Assembly: GCF_010120715.1 (NCBI RefSeq)
Contig: NZ_CP047591.1
Span: 248,001-312,000 of the forward strand
Length of the DNA stretch: 64,000 nucleotides
Source: Aminipila terrae
GTDB lineage: Bacteria; Bacillota; Clostridia; Peptostreptococcales; Anaerovoracaceae
Direction of reading: 5' to 3'
In this document: positions 27,966 to 36,870 of the stretch, piece after piece
Position numbering within the stretch: the first letter of the stretch is position 1
Layout: every line of letters starts with the position of its first letter
The notes under the pieces: generated by a model
The model's input: only the letters and a program-made list of their open reading frames with translations
Told to the model about the DNA's origin: nothing
Databases searched by the model: none
Position numbers and translations under genes: made by a program

Positions 27966-28712
27966 TTAATCGATTCCTATAGAAGCAACTACTACTTCAC
28001 CACAATAAGGGCTTGCTTCCTTTAAACGGTGTACGGGCTTGAGCCTGTGAAATGCAATGGTGTAATCTGCTACTACCGTATCCGCATCTGGTTCTCCTAC
28101 ATCTCCATTTAATCCAGTGGGAATATCCAAAGCAAAGACCATCTTTTTTGTATCGCTCTTAGACCCGTCATTTATCAGCTTGGCACAATCCCTTACCGTT
28201 TTCTGAAAGCTGCCGTGAAAACCTGTACCATAAATGGCATCCACTACTATATCTGCAGCTTCAACAATTTCAGGAATATCTTGAAAATATGCCTTCGCGT
28301 CTATAACAGGTATTCCTCTTCTAAGAACGATATTTGCATTTTTTATAGCATCTTCCGTCTTTGGCTGACCATCTGCCATAACTACAGTTACGTTCATTCC
28401 CCTGACTGCCAGTTCTCTTGCCACTACGTATCCATCTCCCCCATTATTGCCCTTGCCACAAAATATGATTGCATCATTTATACGATTTTCAATTTTCTGT
28501 GATTTTTCTACAATGAATCTAACAGCTGCATTTCCGGCATTTTCCATCATTTTATAATAACTTAATCCCGCTTCATTGGCTTGCTGCTCAATCTCTTTCA
28601 TCTGTGTACAAGTAACAATATCTAAGTATTGGCTTACATAACCTTCTTGGTTTTGATGCTCCTTAGATTTAAGCACTTTAACTCCCCCTGTCTTTTTTTG
28701 ATTATTGCTCAT
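27966..28712 (-). CDS. nnrE: NAD(P)H-hydrate epimerase
   Basis: Interconverts the R and S hydrates of NAD(P)H. YjeF_N domain: MKEIEQQANEAGLSYYKMMENAG, the phosphate loop GKGNNGGDGYVVAR, VDAIYGTGF and FALDIPTGLNGDVG. At 248 residues it is only the epimerase; the ADP/ATP-dependent dehydratase (NnrD) often fused to it is not here. ATG 28712 overlaps the upstream gene by 11 bases. A GGGGGAG five bases before a GTG at 28676 suggests the real start may be there, dropping a 12-residue Lys-rich leader. Confidence 0.92.
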   Translation of the reverse strand: MSNNQKKTGGVKVLKSKEHQNQEGYVSQYLDIVTCTQMKEIEQQANEAGLSYYKMMENAGNAAVRFIVEKSQKIENRINDAIIFCGKGNNGGDGYVVARELAVRGMNVTVVMADGQPKTEDAIKNANIVLRRGIPVIDAKAYFQDIPEIVEAADIVVDAIYGTGFHGSFQKTVRDCAKLINDGSKSDTKKMVFALDIPTGLNGDVGEPDADTVVADYTIAFHRLKPVHRLKEASPYCGEVVVASIGID

Positions 28713-28872
28713 GGGTTTCTTCCTGCTGCCTGGTCATCTCTTCCAACTCCTGCTGTTTTTTCATGGCTTCATATATACCAGCTTTTACAGCCTTTTTAAT
28801 GATATAATAAGCAATAAAACCTATAACCACAATATTAACCAGCAGCAAAATAAATGGCATTATTGTTCTCAT
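28702..28872 (-). CDS. Small single-span membrane protein (DUF6019-like)
   Basis: The frame opens at 28899, but GAAGGG before ATG 28872 favours the shorter start, giving 56 residues. One TM helix (MPFILLLVNIVVIGFIAYYII) is followed by KKAVKAGIYEAMKKQQELEEMTRQQ, an amphipathic basic-acidic helix. The KAVKxGIYEAMK stretch recalls a small clostridial family of unknown function. It overlaps nnrE by 11 bases and is likely translated with it. Confidence 0.6.
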   Translation of the reverse strand: MRTIMPFILLLVNIVVIGFIAYYIIKKAVKAGIYEAMKKQQELEEMTRQQEETHEQ

Positions 28873-29077
28873 ATTTCTTTTCCCTTCATTAGAAAACATA
28901 TACGGATTAAAAATCCAGAATTTCTCTTTCTATTTTTTGTATATCTGCCTTGGATTGTTACAATAAATAGTTGTTCGTTGCTCTAATTTATCTTAAATTG
29001 TTAAAATATGCTTCTTCCAGTATACCATAGGAGTAACATACTAAGATACCTTAATATTTAAGGTTACTGATGTTTAA

Positions 29078-29257
29078 TTATTTTTTTTTATGCTTGTCTA
29101 TATAAACATAAACCAGTATACCAATCAATAGAACTGGCATAAAGGGAAGAATTCCCGTAACATCAATTAAATTTAAATTTCTTTCATCTAAATAGCACAT
29201 AAGACCAATTGTAAAAATAACTAACAAAACTTCTTCTATATAATCTGATTTCTTCAT
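29078..29257 (-). CDS. Small two-span membrane protein
   Basis: ATG 29257, preceded by GAAAGGAAG, is preferred over the in-frame TTG at 29275, giving 59 residues. Two hydrophobic helices (VLLVIFTIGLMCYL and ILPFMPVLLIGILVYVYI) flank a short polar turn (DERNLNLIDVTG), and the C-terminus is DKHKKK. I do not recognise the family. It stands alone between two spacers of about 200 bases in which I see no other gene. Confidence 0.55.
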   Translation of the reverse strand: MKKSDYIEEVLLVIFTIGLMCYLDERNLNLIDVTGILPFMPVLLIGILVYVYIDKHKKK

Positions 29258-29399
29258 ATAGCCACTTCCTTTCAAATATATGTTATTACTACCAAAATTT
29301 ATTTCAACCCTTTAAGCATGAAATGTTGTATAGGCCACATGAAATGTGCTTTTATAAATGAAATTCCCTCATACCATTTGTTGTTTATTGCACAATAAA

Positions 29400-29461
29400 A
29401 AAGAACATTGTACAAAGCTCTGCCAAACTAATAAAGTCTTTCACTCTGACAATGTTCTTAT
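29400..29461 (-). terminator. Long-loop terminator after the flavodoxin gene
   Basis: An 11-bp stem (AAGAACATTGT / ACAATGTTCTT) with a loop of about 37 bases that may fold further, then TTTTTTATT on the minus strand. It begins 17 bases after the stop. Confidence 0.7.
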
Positions 29462-29477
29462 ATTCTCTTAATTTAAA

Positions 29478-30101
29478 CTATCGAATAAAGTTAGTAAATA
29501 CCTTTTTTTCCCTTTCAGGTTCTTTTACTGTTTCTTTCCCGCTTTCAACCAGCTTCATCAGCCAGGCCATGTTTTTTCCCAGTACGCCCATAATCTGCTT
29601 GCCTTCTTCATCCCCGCTAACTTCTCCTGGTGCCGTTCCGTGTACTACATTCCAGTAATTTGAATTAGGCATAAGCATTTCTGAATAATGTATATAATTG
29701 TTTAACTGGTTAAAGGTAGCAATGCCCCCAGTACGTCTGACTGCCACTACTGCTGCACCAACCTTGTGTCTTAGCAGTCCTGCATTGCTGGCAACATAAA
29801 AAGCACGGTCCAGGAATGATTTCATCGTACCTGCTATTGCAGAATAATGAACTGGGGATCCTAAGATAATCCCATCTGCCTCCTTCATTTTCTGAACCCA
29901 CATATTTACTTCATCGTCTATAACACACTTTCCATTTTTTGCACATGAATTGCAGGCAAGACATCCCCGTATGCATTTATTTCCTACATGTATGATTTCA
30001 ACTTCTATACCTTCTCTTTCAAGTTCTTGTGCAACCATCTTTATGGCGTGATAAGTATTTCCTTCCTTTTTAGGACTTCCATTAAATGCAACAACTTTCA
30101 T
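29478..30101 (-). CDS. Flavodoxin-family NAD(P)H-dependent oxidoreductase
   Basis: The 207-residue FMN reductase begins MKVVAFNGSPKKEGNT, the FMN phosphate loop. It carries CIRGCLACNSCAKNGKC (residues about 45-61), the compact cysteine motif of the iron-sulfur flavoprotein-like subgroup, then GIILGSPVHYSAIAGTMKSFLDRAF. Expected to bind FMN and move electrons in anaerobic redox or quinone detoxification. It is followed on the same strand by nothing within 200 bases and preceded by a nitroreductase, so the two form a small redox operon beside an HxlR regulator. Confidence 0.9.
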   Translation of the reverse strand: MKVVAFNGSPKKEGNTYHAIKMVAQELEREGIEVEIIHVGNKCIRGCLACNSCAKNGKCVIDDEVNMWVQKMKEADGIILGSPVHYSAIAGTMKSFLDRAFYVASNAGLLRHKVGAAVVAVRRTGGIATFNQLNNYIHYSEMLMPNSNYWNVVHGTAPGEVSGDEEGKQIMGVLGKNMAWLMKLVESGKETVKEPEREKKVFTNFIR

Positions 30102-30150
30102 TATTTTTACCCTCCATTTTTATAAATTAAAATCTCCGTTTATCTTCTGA

Positions 30151-30651
30151 CTACCATCTGTCAAAATGTATTCTTTCTCTTTTAAATCTGGTTTCAACCT
30201 TTTTATCCTCGTCCGGATACCCTATCGGTATTATGGAGAGAGGAATTACCCCTGAGGGCAGATTTAAAAGCTGCTTTAGTCCATTTATCCTGTCTTCTAA
30301 AGGATAAACCCCCAGCCAGACAGCACCTAAACCCTTATCCTCAGCCGCAATTAAAATGTTTTCTGTGGCAGCGGAACAATCCTGTATCCAAAAGCCTTTA
30401 TACTTTTCCTTTGCCTCATCGCCACAAACTACAATTGCTACATCTGCATTTAACAGCATCTGGGAATAAGGGTGTATCTCCGTTATTTTTCTCATAACAT
30501 CCTTGTCTCTTAACACGATAAACTCCCAAGGCTGCTCATTTAAGGCAGACGGTGCCGCCATACCTGCCTTTAATAGTTCTTCAACAATTTCATCGCTGAT
30601 TTTAATATCTTTATATTTTCTAATGCTTCTTCTGGTCAATATTGCATTCAT
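30151..30651 (-). CDS. Nitroreductase-family protein
   Basis: A 166-residue FMN enzyme with the N-terminal block TRRSIRKYKDIKISDEIVEELLKAGMAAPSALNEQPWEF and GLGAVWLGVYP, ending in the family pattern KRERIHFDRW. It is in the short, single-domain class and probably dimeric. Substrates could be quinones, nitro compounds or flavins. It is divergent from an HxlR regulator and followed by a flavodoxin-type gene. The promoter region holds a near-palindrome. Confidence 0.92.
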   Translation of the reverse strand: MNAILTRRSIRKYKDIKISDEIVEELLKAGMAAPSALNEQPWEFIVLRDKDVMRKITEIHPYSQMLLNADVAIVVCGDEAKEKYKGFWIQDCSAATENILIAAEDKGLGAVWLGVYPLEDRINGLKQLLNLPSGVIPLSIIPIGYPDEDKKVETRFKRERIHFDRW

Positions 30652-30730
30652 ATATAAAACCCTCCTTATTGAAATTTTACATAGCTTATGATACCATTAT
30701 ATAAATTAAGTTTTATTATAACAAGTACGC

Positions 30731-30748
30731 ACTATTATGTATTATAGT
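30731..30748. promoter_or_regulatory. Candidate HxlR-family operator
   Basis: ACTATTATGTATTATAGT is an imperfect palindrome (14 of 18 positions) resembling the TACTAT...ATAGTA boxes bound by YodB/CatR-type HxlR regulators. It lies between the divergent nitroreductase and hxlR-like genes. Binding is inferred. Confidence 0.5.
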
Positions 30749-30778
30749 ACCTTAAAAGATACTGTGGAGAGAATAAAA

Positions 30779-31159
30779 ATGAGTTCAAACTGTAATTTAC
30801 AATTAAAAAATAAAAATTATACCTGCACCTTTGAAATCACCATTGATTTAATCGGGGGCAAATGGAAACCCGTCATTATCTGGCATTTAGGCACAAAAGG
30901 TACCCTTCGTTTTAATGAATTAAAAAAGCTTCTGCCACATATTACTCAGAAAATGCTGACGCAACAGCTAAGAGAACTGGAAGCAGATAATTTGGTTTTA
31001 AGAAAAGTCTACCCTCAGGTTCCACCCAAAGTGGAATATTCACTAACTGATTTGGGCCATACTTTAATGCCTATTCTTAGTATGATGTGCAGTTGGGGAG
31101 ATGATTATTATAAACAGTTGAAGGCTGATTTACAGCAGACAATGGCTGAATCTGAATAA
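30779..31159 (+). CDS. HxlR-family transcriptional regulator
   Basis: The frame opens at 30737, inside the operator and without a ribosome site; ATG 30779 has GGAGAG 7 bases before it, giving 126 residues. HxlR signature: CTFEITIDLIGGKWKPVIIWHL, then RFNELKKLLPHITQKMLTQQLRELEADNLV and the wing PPKVEYSLTDLG. Cys at about residues 6 and 16 (SNCNL, YTCTF) recall YodB/HypR-type redox sensing. The divergent nitroreductase and flavodoxin genes make a quinone or electrophile stress response likely. Confidence 0.9.
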   Translation: MSSNCNLQLKNKNYTCTFEITIDLIGGKWKPVIIWHLGTKGTLRFNELKKLLPHITQKMLTQQLRELEADNLVLRKVYPQVPPKVEYSLTDLGHTLMPILSMMCSWGDDYYKQLKADLQQTMAESE

Positions 31160-31162
31160 AAA

Positions 31163-31194
31163 AGCCATGCAAAGAATTATTTCTATGCATGGCT
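31163..31194. terminator. Bidirectional terminator between hxlR-like and SLH-GH18 genes
   Basis: AGCCATGCA / TGCATGGCT perfect stem with a 14-base loop between convergent genes; an A tract precedes it and TGTGTCTTTCTTT follows. Confidence 0.75.
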
Positions 31195-31214
31195 GTGTCT
31201 TTCTTTATTCTTCT

Positions 31215-32879
31215 CTACTTTAAGCTGTTCATAACACTATACCCGCTGTAATCAGGTATCAGGCCCAATCTCCAGATTGAAATTCCATTTATGCCCAGCA
31301 TTCTGGCCAGCGCTGCTTTCTCAAATACGCTTTGCTCATTCTCATACCATAAAAATACTTTTTTGCCTTCAGAGTTTGTGTATTTTATGTATGGGTTACG
31401 ATAGACTGCAGAAAATCCTTTTTCCGTTCCTGAAGCACTCATCCACTTATATACGGATTCTGTGTTTGCATGGAGTGGAGCAGTTGAAACCAGTTTTCCA
31501 TCATCTGATATTTCCCATCCCACAGTTGCAAAGCTTATTGCCAGTACGATTTTACTTTTGTCTGCCACACCTGTTGAACTGTCAGTAATAGCTTTCAGGG
31601 AATAATACACACTTCCAATAGGTGTTAAAGCAGTGTTTTTATACCAGTCTGTTCCCTTATATCCGTCTAGTGAGGTTGGGTTGTAATCATGAGCCATTAA
31701 AATCACTTTATCTGCCAGTTGACCAATGGTTCTGTAATCAAACCCATCAAAATAGGTGCTATTATAAAGCACAGGTTGTACTGTCACATAAAGGGTCTTA
31801 TTTTTTGCTTTAAGCTGGGTTGAAAGATCCGTTAAAAATGAGTTAAAGCCCTGTTTAACATCAGAACCTTTTAATCCTTCAAAATCGATAGTTACACCAC
31901 TATAAGGATTTTTTCCGATTGTATCATAATTCCGGTTTAGTTCCGCCATTATTGCATCCACTGCAGCTTTACGTTTATCCCCGCTAAGAAGCATATCTTT
32001 GACTCCATCTGAAGTGTCCATATAGACCCCCAGATGTGCCTTTGTTTTATTTCCTTCCACATAAGAAATAACATCTTCATAGCCTGACGGAATTTTAAAC
32101 TCGTTACTTCCTTCACTTCCTGTGTTCAGCCACACACCTTTAGAATCATTGACCATAGCACTCCATCCAAAAGTCACAGCATCCATTTGGCTCGTTAAAT
32201 CCTTTTGAGCATAAGATGAAATAGCATAAAAACTATGTAAGAAATCTGTTTTTCCATAATATTTTGCATAAACTCTCGACAGCATTGCTGCTGCTTCCTC
32301 ACGTTTTGCAGTATTAGCCGGTGCAAAAGAATTTGGAGAGACTCCAGTAATCATTCCTATATCGTATGCTACACCGATATACCCTTTATCGGAGGTTACG
32401 TCAGTAAACTGTAAAGCAGATGATTCTGCAACTTTTGCAGCACCAGAAAGTCCCAGAGCTTTTACAAACATTACCGCCATTTCTTCCCTTGTGATTGGGG
32501 AGTCAGGTAAGAAACTTCCTGTTTTATCAATAGCGCCGTTGGTTAACGCAGTTTCTATGTATGAATAGTACCATTGATCTTTTGACACATCAGAAAAAGA
32601 AGGCTGCACTGGTTTTACTGTCTGCCACTTCATCATATTACATAAAATAGTTGCAAATTCAGCTTTTGTAATGGTTTTGCCATAGCCGAAATTTCCTTCT
32701 GACTGTCCTTTCATCAGACCATATCTGCCTGCATCAGCAATAGACTGAACGGCCCAGCTGTCTGCTGGTACATCTTTATATGAAGCATCCGCAAACGCTG
32801 GTAATGCAGGTGTGACCATCACAGTCAGCATGATGCTCATTAATAGTACACTTGTGAATTTTCTTAAAATACTTATCAT
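31215..32879 (-). CDS. S-layer-anchored GH18-type glycosidase
   Basis: Signal peptide, then three SLH domains (about residues 33-75, 93-140 and 160-205; YKDVPADSWAVQSIADAGRYGLMKG, FSDVSKDQWYYSYIETALTNGAI, FTDVTSDKGYIGVAYDIGMITG) that bind secondary cell-wall polymer. Residues about 215-554 are a GH18 barrel of the YaaH/YdhD spore-peptidoglycan type, with GVTIDFEGLKGSD at the active site; the Asp-x-Glu pair is kept, but the first Asp of the usual DGxxIDxE is Ser. It is probably a surface N-acetylglucosaminidase. Length and start are normal. Confidence 0.9.
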   Translation of the reverse strand: MISILRKFTSVLLMSIMLTVMVTPALPAFADASYKDVPADSWAVQSIADAGRYGLMKGQSEGNFGYGKTITKAEFATILCNMMKWQTVKPVQPSFSDVSKDQWYYSYIETALTNGAIDKTGSFLPDSPITREEMAVMFVKALGLSGAAKVAESSALQFTDVTSDKGYIGVAYDIGMITGVSPNSFAPANTAKREEAAAMLSRVYAKYYGKTDFLHSFYAISSYAQKDLTSQMDAVTFGWSAMVNDSKGVWLNTGSEGSNEFKIPSGYEDVISYVEGNKTKAHLGVYMDTSDGVKDMLLSGDKRKAAVDAIMAELNRNYDTIGKNPYSGVTIDFEGLKGSDVKQGFNSFLTDLSTQLKAKNKTLYVTVQPVLYNSTYFDGFDYRTIGQLADKVILMAHDYNPTSLDGYKGTDWYKNTALTPIGSVYYSLKAITDSSTGVADKSKIVLAISFATVGWEISDDGKLVSTAPLHANTESVYKWMSASGTEKGFSAVYRNPYIKYTNSEGKKVFLWYENEQSVFEKAALARMLGINGISIWRLGLIPDYSGYSVMNSLK

Positions 32880-32954
32880 ATTCGTATTTTTCCTCCTTTG
32901 TTTTCCATATTTTTTATTATGCTCTTAAGCTGTTAAAATTTCAATCCGCATTTT

Positions 32955-33638
32955 TTAAAGTATGCCAAATAGTATAAATCCCACAGTATTAATAGAAAAA
33001 TTTGCAAACATATGTACAAACCAGGAATTATATATGTTACCCTGTTTTTCATTCAGCCAGTCAAAAAGTAACCCTGCTGCAATAAGGGCTGCCAGTAAAA
33101 GTAAAAACAATCCGAAAGAAAACCAACCAGTCATCATAGCTACATGATAAGCCCCAAAAGCTGTTGAACTCACCAGATAAGCGGGATTTCTGCCCACTAG
33201 CTTCTTTAGATTCATAAACACAAAACCTCTGAAAAAAAATTCTTCTAAAAGTGAGTTTACAAGTGAAATATAAATTGCAACGTACACAAAATTTGCTTTA
33301 TTAACTCCTACATTTTCATTTAAGGCTCCCGTAACTTTTGAAAAGTCAAAAAAACCCCCAATGGTAAAATAGCATAACAGTATAAATGCATAAACTCCTA
33401 CGCCCATTGATACAGCATAAACCATTTCCTTTGGTCTGAAAACGAATAAGGATTTAAGATTAATATTCTTATTTCTATAACTATAATAACATGGTACTAT
33501 CATAAAGGCTATGATCTTTAATGCTGACTTTACTGCATATCCAGGCTGCCAGAGTGCATCTACAAATCCCATGAAGAAACAGCTCATCACCATAATAACA
33601 ATAATGCCACTGTAGCTCTTCCTTAATTTAAAATCCAA
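32955..33638 (-). CDS. CPBP-family intramembrane glutamic endopeptidase
   Basis: A 227-residue membrane protein with six or more TM helices. NSLLEEFFFRGFVFMNL holds the EExxxR motif of CAAX/bacteriocin-immunity (Abi) proteases, and FGAYHVAMM and FVHMFANFSINT supply the two histidine motifs. The family cleaves prenylated or membrane peptides, and some confer bacteriocin immunity. It overlaps the upstream DNA glycosylase by 16 bases, which favours co-translation, though no functional link is evident. Confidence 0.88.
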   Translation of the reverse strand: MDFKLRKSYSGIIVIMVMSCFFMGFVDALWQPGYAVKSALKIIAFMIVPCYYSYRNKNINLKSLFVFRPKEMVYAVSMGVGVYAFILLCYFTIGGFFDFSKVTGALNENVGVNKANFVYVAIYISLVNSLLEEFFFRGFVFMNLKKLVGRNPAYLVSSTAFGAYHVAMMTGWFSFGLFLLLLAALIAAGLLFDWLNEKQGNIYNSWFVHMFANFSINTVGFILFGIL

Positions 33639-34153
33639 TGCTTACCCCTGTTATTCCTTGCCAGTTCTTTAATCACTGACCACTCATTTATTAGTTTTTC
33701 CAGAGAGTATGCCGCATTGGCAGGACTAGTAGAAGGCAATGGCGTGATTTCCCGTCCTGTCTTAGCCTTTCCAAATTTATTATATACTTTTTCTGCGGTT
33801 TTTCCATTGGCGAAGATTTTTTCTACAGGACAATAATCCAGAATAATATTAAAATCTGCTGCCTTTACATCTCTGATGCTACTATCACTGGAACCTTTTA
33901 TCTCACAGCTTTCAATTACGTCCCACACTGCAATTCTGCATTGATATAGCAATGCTTTTTTCTCTGAAATGCTTTCCGGCACAGGCATCCCATAAACTCC
34001 AGCCATAACTCTCCAGAATCTGTTTTGAGGATGTCCGTAATAAAATCCATTTTCCCGGGACTTTACTGAGGGCAGACTTCCCAGAATCAATATTTGTGAA
34101 TCCTTATTATAAACAGGCTCAAAAGGCTGTGTTATTCTTTCATATTCCGTCAT
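33623..34153 (-). CDS. DNA-deoxyinosine glycosylase (UDG superfamily)
   Basis: A 176-residue base-excision enzyme of the HDG/Mug-like branch: ILILGSLPSVKSRENGFYYGHPQNRFWRVM at the N-terminus and ITPLPSTSPANA at the C-terminus, the two UDG active-site motifs. It would remove deaminated purine (hypoxanthine) or mismatched uracil/thymine from DNA. It overlaps the CPBP gene (16 bases) and the upstream TPR-like gene (14 bases), so the three are tightly packed. The exact base preference is unknown. Confidence 0.88.
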   Translation of the reverse strand: MTEYERITQPFEPVYNKDSQILILGSLPSVKSRENGFYYGHPQNRFWRVMAGVYGMPVPESISEKKALLYQCRIAVWDVIESCEIKGSSDSSIRDVKAADFNIILDYCPVEKIFANGKTAEKVYNKFGKAKTGREITPLPSTSPANAAYSLEKLINEWSVIKELARNNRGKHWILN

Positions 34154-34880
34154 TTTCTGTTAACCCTTTTTCCTGTCTTATGATTTCCTCAAGCATTTCC
34201 CATACTTCCATCATTTCTGGATCCTTCCAGTTATCTTCTGCTTCCTTAAGTAATTTACCTGCGACCTCATATTGACCCTTTGCTATATGGTAATAAATAC
34301 TGTTAGCTGCTATATGCTTTGCCACTTGAGGATTATTTTTATATTGTAACAATTCTTTACTGTTGTCGTCGGTAACCTTGATTACCTCTTCATAATTTCC
34401 TAAATGAAAATGAAAGTATACCAAATTCAGATAATAAACAGTTCGGTTTATACCTTTTATATTTTTATACTCTATCTCTTCTAAAACTTCCAGACCTTCT
34501 GTGTATTCCTTTTTACCAGCAAGTCCATAACATAATGTCATTTTTATAAACCATCGATTCTGTTTTGACTTATATTTTTTTAACAGATTTTCCATTTCTT
34601 TAATTAAAAAATCATAGTTCTTTTGTTCTTTTGCCTGTCTTGTCATTATTTTTAATTTTTTAATAAATTTCATTTGAAAAATTATATTAATAATCACTGC
34701 ACCAACAATCGCTAGACCACCCATGATAAAATAAAGCTTCCAGAATAGCTGGTCGTCAATATTCATCAGGTTTTGTACAATTACCAGTAAAATTCCTACT
34801 GGAACTCCAATTCCAAAAATAATTTTTATTTTCCTCTTCAATTTATATTCCCCTTTTATCTTATACATTTTATAATTCAA
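34140..34880 (-). CDS. Membrane-anchored TPR-like protein
   Basis: The frame begins at TTG 34880; another TTG at 34841 has AAAAGGGGAA before it and could be the true start. Two TM helices (IFGIGVPVGILLVIV and LYFIMGGLAIVGAVIINII) are followed by a cytosolic helical-repeat domain (KKYKSKQNRWFIKMTLCYGLAGKKEYTEGLEVLEEI, NPQVAKHIAANSIYYHIAKGQYEVAGKLL), TPR-like in spacing. It is probably a scaffold. It begins 8 bases after the SanA-like gene and overlaps the glycosylase. Function unknown. Confidence 0.65.
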   Translation of the reverse strand: MNYKMYKIKGEYKLKRKIKIIFGIGVPVGILLVIVQNLMNIDDQLFWKLYFIMGGLAIVGAVIINIIFQMKFIKKLKIMTRQAKEQKNYDFLIKEMENLLKKYKSKQNRWFIKMTLCYGLAGKKEYTEGLEVLEEIEYKNIKGINRTVYYLNLVYFHFHLGNYEEVIKVTDDNSKELLQYKNNPQVAKHIAANSIYYHIAKGQYEVAGKLLKEAEDNWKDPEMMEVWEMLEEIIRQEKGLTENDGI

Positions 34881-34888
34881 GTTACTTC

Positions 34889-35608
34889 CTAATCCCAGCT
34901 TTTAAGGCCATTGCCGCTTATGGGTATAACATCACCTAAGTACTCAGGCTCTGGCTTTATAAGCATTTTAAAGAAATCCTTGTTTCTGGCAAGAACTTCT
35001 CGAATATCCCTCATTTTCTGGCCTCTGTAAGTTTTCTGGTCAGAACAAACACCGTATGCCTTATATCCAAACTTTTCAGCCATATAAAGAGCCCTGTACT
35101 GATGATATTTCTGGGTCACCACAATTGCTGTATTCACTTTAAAGATGGCCTTTGCCCTATACATAGAATCGTAAGTAGAAAATCCAGCATGATCTAAAAA
35201 TATATCATCCTCTGGTACATTATGATTCAGCATGTATTTTTTCATGGCATTTACCTCATCATATTGAATTTTCCCATGATCTCCGGATAGAAGCAGTTTT
35301 GGTGCAACCCCTGCTTTATATAAGGCCAGCCCCGTTTCCAGCCTGTCCTCCAACATATGGTTTGGTGTTCCATCCCGTTTAAGGCCCGCTCCAAGTATAA
35401 GAATGCAGTCCGCATTCAACCCCTGAAATCTGGACTGCTCTTCCTTAACAAAACTTACTTCTTTCCCTTCACTTATCTCTCCAATAATAGCGTTTTTTTC
35501 AGTTTCTATCATAAACTGATTTATGACAAAAGGTAATGCTGCTAAAATAGCGAAAATAGCAACTCCAACTAATAGAAATTTCCTACTTCCTTTAATCTTG
35601 CTGTTCAT
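34889..35608 (-). CDS. ElyC/SanA/YdcF-family membrane-anchored protein
   Basis: A 239-residue protein with one N-terminal TM (FLLVGVAIFAILAALPFVI) and an extracytoplasmic DUF218 domain: DCILILGAGLKRDGTPNHMLEDRLETGLALY, LLLSGDHG and VVTQKYHQYRALYMAEKFG. The SanA/ElyC group affects envelope integrity in other bacteria; the activity is unproven. It is followed 8 bases on by the TPR-like gene and preceded 19 bases upstream by a GNAT gene. Confidence 0.85.
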   Translation of the reverse strand: MNSKIKGSRKFLLVGVAIFAILAALPFVINQFMIETEKNAIIGEISEGKEVSFVKEEQSRFQGLNADCILILGAGLKRDGTPNHMLEDRLETGLALYKAGVAPKLLLSGDHGKIQYDEVNAMKKYMLNHNVPEDDIFLDHAGFSTYDSMYRAKAIFKVNTAIVVTQKYHQYRALYMAEKFGYKAYGVCSDQKTYRGQKMRDIREVLARNKDFFKMLIKPEPEYLGDVIPISGNGLKSWD

Positions 35609-35627
35609 TTCTTTTTACCTTGTTTTC

Positions 35628-36116
35628 TTACAGATATCTTACATAAAAGTTCATGGATTCTGATGTATACCCTAATTTAGTGTAAAAATTATGTGCATCA
35701 GGGTTTGTATGCTCAGATTGGAACTGTAGTCTTTTAAATCCATGCTCTCTCCCATACTGCTCAATATACTCCATGACCATGCGCCCCATTCCGTTTCCTC
35801 TATGCTCTTCTTTTATGTACAGGTCATCTAAAATCAATGCTCTTCCATGGCTCCATACACTAAAAATAATCATAATGTTGGCAAAGCCGATAATCTGACT
35901 TTCTTTTTCTATCAGAAAAAGTGTTATCAGCTCCGGATTATTTATTGCTTCTTCAAAGGTCTGGGAAAATTTATCATCTGAATTTGAAGCTGTATTATTC
36001 CAGAATTCCGCATCCTGTATTTCATATGCCATAAATTCACGATTTAAAGAAATCCATTTTTCTTTATCTTCTTCTTTACAAATTCTTATGTTTAACTGAT
36101 TTGTATTCATTTTCAA
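35628..36116 (-). CDS. GNAT-family N-acetyltransferase
   Basis: A 162-residue cytosolic acetyltransferase with FLIEKESQIIGFANIM, LDDLYIKEEHRGNGMGRMVMEYIEQYG (the acetyl-CoA pyrophosphate loop RGNGMG) and LQFQSEHTNPDAHNFYTKLGYTSE. Length and both ends are intact, in contrast to the GNAT gene at 5939. The acceptor is unknown. It starts the minus-strand set that runs to 32955 and is divergent from the HD gene at 36248. Confidence 0.9.
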   Translation of the reverse strand: MKMNTNQLNIRICKEEDKEKWISLNREFMAYEIQDAEFWNNTASNSDDKFSQTFEEAINNPELITLFLIEKESQIIGFANIMIIFSVWSHGRALILDDLYIKEEHRGNGMGRMVMEYIEQYGREHGFKRLQFQSEHTNPDAHNFYTKLGYTSESMNFYVRYL

Positions 36117-36247
36117 ATCCCCCTGTAAAATATTTTTTCATATCTTGTTATTTTTATATTATAGAATATATTATATATTATAAAGGATACTTTTAACAGA
36201 ATATTTCTGCAGTAACTTAGAATAATAAGTATTATAGAGGTGTTATT

Positions 36248-36868
36248 ATGACAGTTGAAAAAGAACTATTTGCTGCAATAGACAAACACATATTGCAGGA
36301 TACACATCCGTCAGCATATTTAAATGAAGTATCTGATTTGCCGGAATTTAAAAATTACCCATTTAATATGCTTTTAGATTTGAAAACAACAGAGCAGGAA
36401 CCGGCGCATCACCCTGAAGGCAATGCCTGGAACCATACCATGCTTGTTCTGGAAGAAGCTGCTCTGCGAAAGACTCAAAGTACTAACCCAAAAGTATTTA
36501 TGTGGTCAGCTTTACTCCATGATATAGGAAAACCAGCAGCCACTATGCTTCGCCACGGTAGATTGACCGCTTATGATCATGATAAAATTGGTGAAAAACT
36601 TTCCAAGAAGTTTTTACTGGCTGTTGATGCCCCAGAAACATTTACGGAACAAGTTTCTTCTCTGGTAAGATATCATATGCATATCTTATATGTGGTAAAG
36701 GACATGCCTTTTGGAGACATACATGGATTAAGAAATCATACAGATCTAAAAGATATAGCACTTCTTGGACTATGCGACAGACTTGGAAGAACTGGGTCTT
36801 ATTTAAAAAAAGAAGAAGAGAACATAGACTTATTTTTTAAAAAACTCATGAATAAAGAAAGGAAATAA
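36248..36868 (+). CDS. HD-domain phosphohydrolase
   Basis: A 206-residue cytosolic protein with NAWNHTMLVLEEAA (first His), WSALLHDIGKPAATMLR (HD pair), TAYDHDKIGEKLSKKFL and VRYHMHILY, the metal-binding HDIG pattern, in the order found in the C-terminal HD domain of CCA enzymes. It could be a nucleotide or tRNA-end phosphohydrolase; the substrate is unknown. It is followed 2 bases on by a 50-residue conserved gene, with which it shares a terminator. Confidence 0.85.
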   Translation: MTVEKELFAAIDKHILQDTHPSAYLNEVSDLPEFKNYPFNMLLDLKTTEQEPAHHPEGNAWNHTMLVLEEAALRKTQSTNPKVFMWSALLHDIGKPAATMLRHGRLTAYDHDKIGEKLSKKFLLAVDAPETFTEQVSSLVRYHMHILYVVKDMPFGDIHGLRNHTDLKDIALLGLCDRLGRTGSYLKKEEENIDLFFKKLMNKERK

Positions 36869-36870
36869 TC

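Noticed and set aside
30737..30778. Upstream start of the HxlR gene
   Set aside because: No ribosome site, and the segment overlaps the candidate operator; ATG 30779 has a well-spaced GGAGAG.
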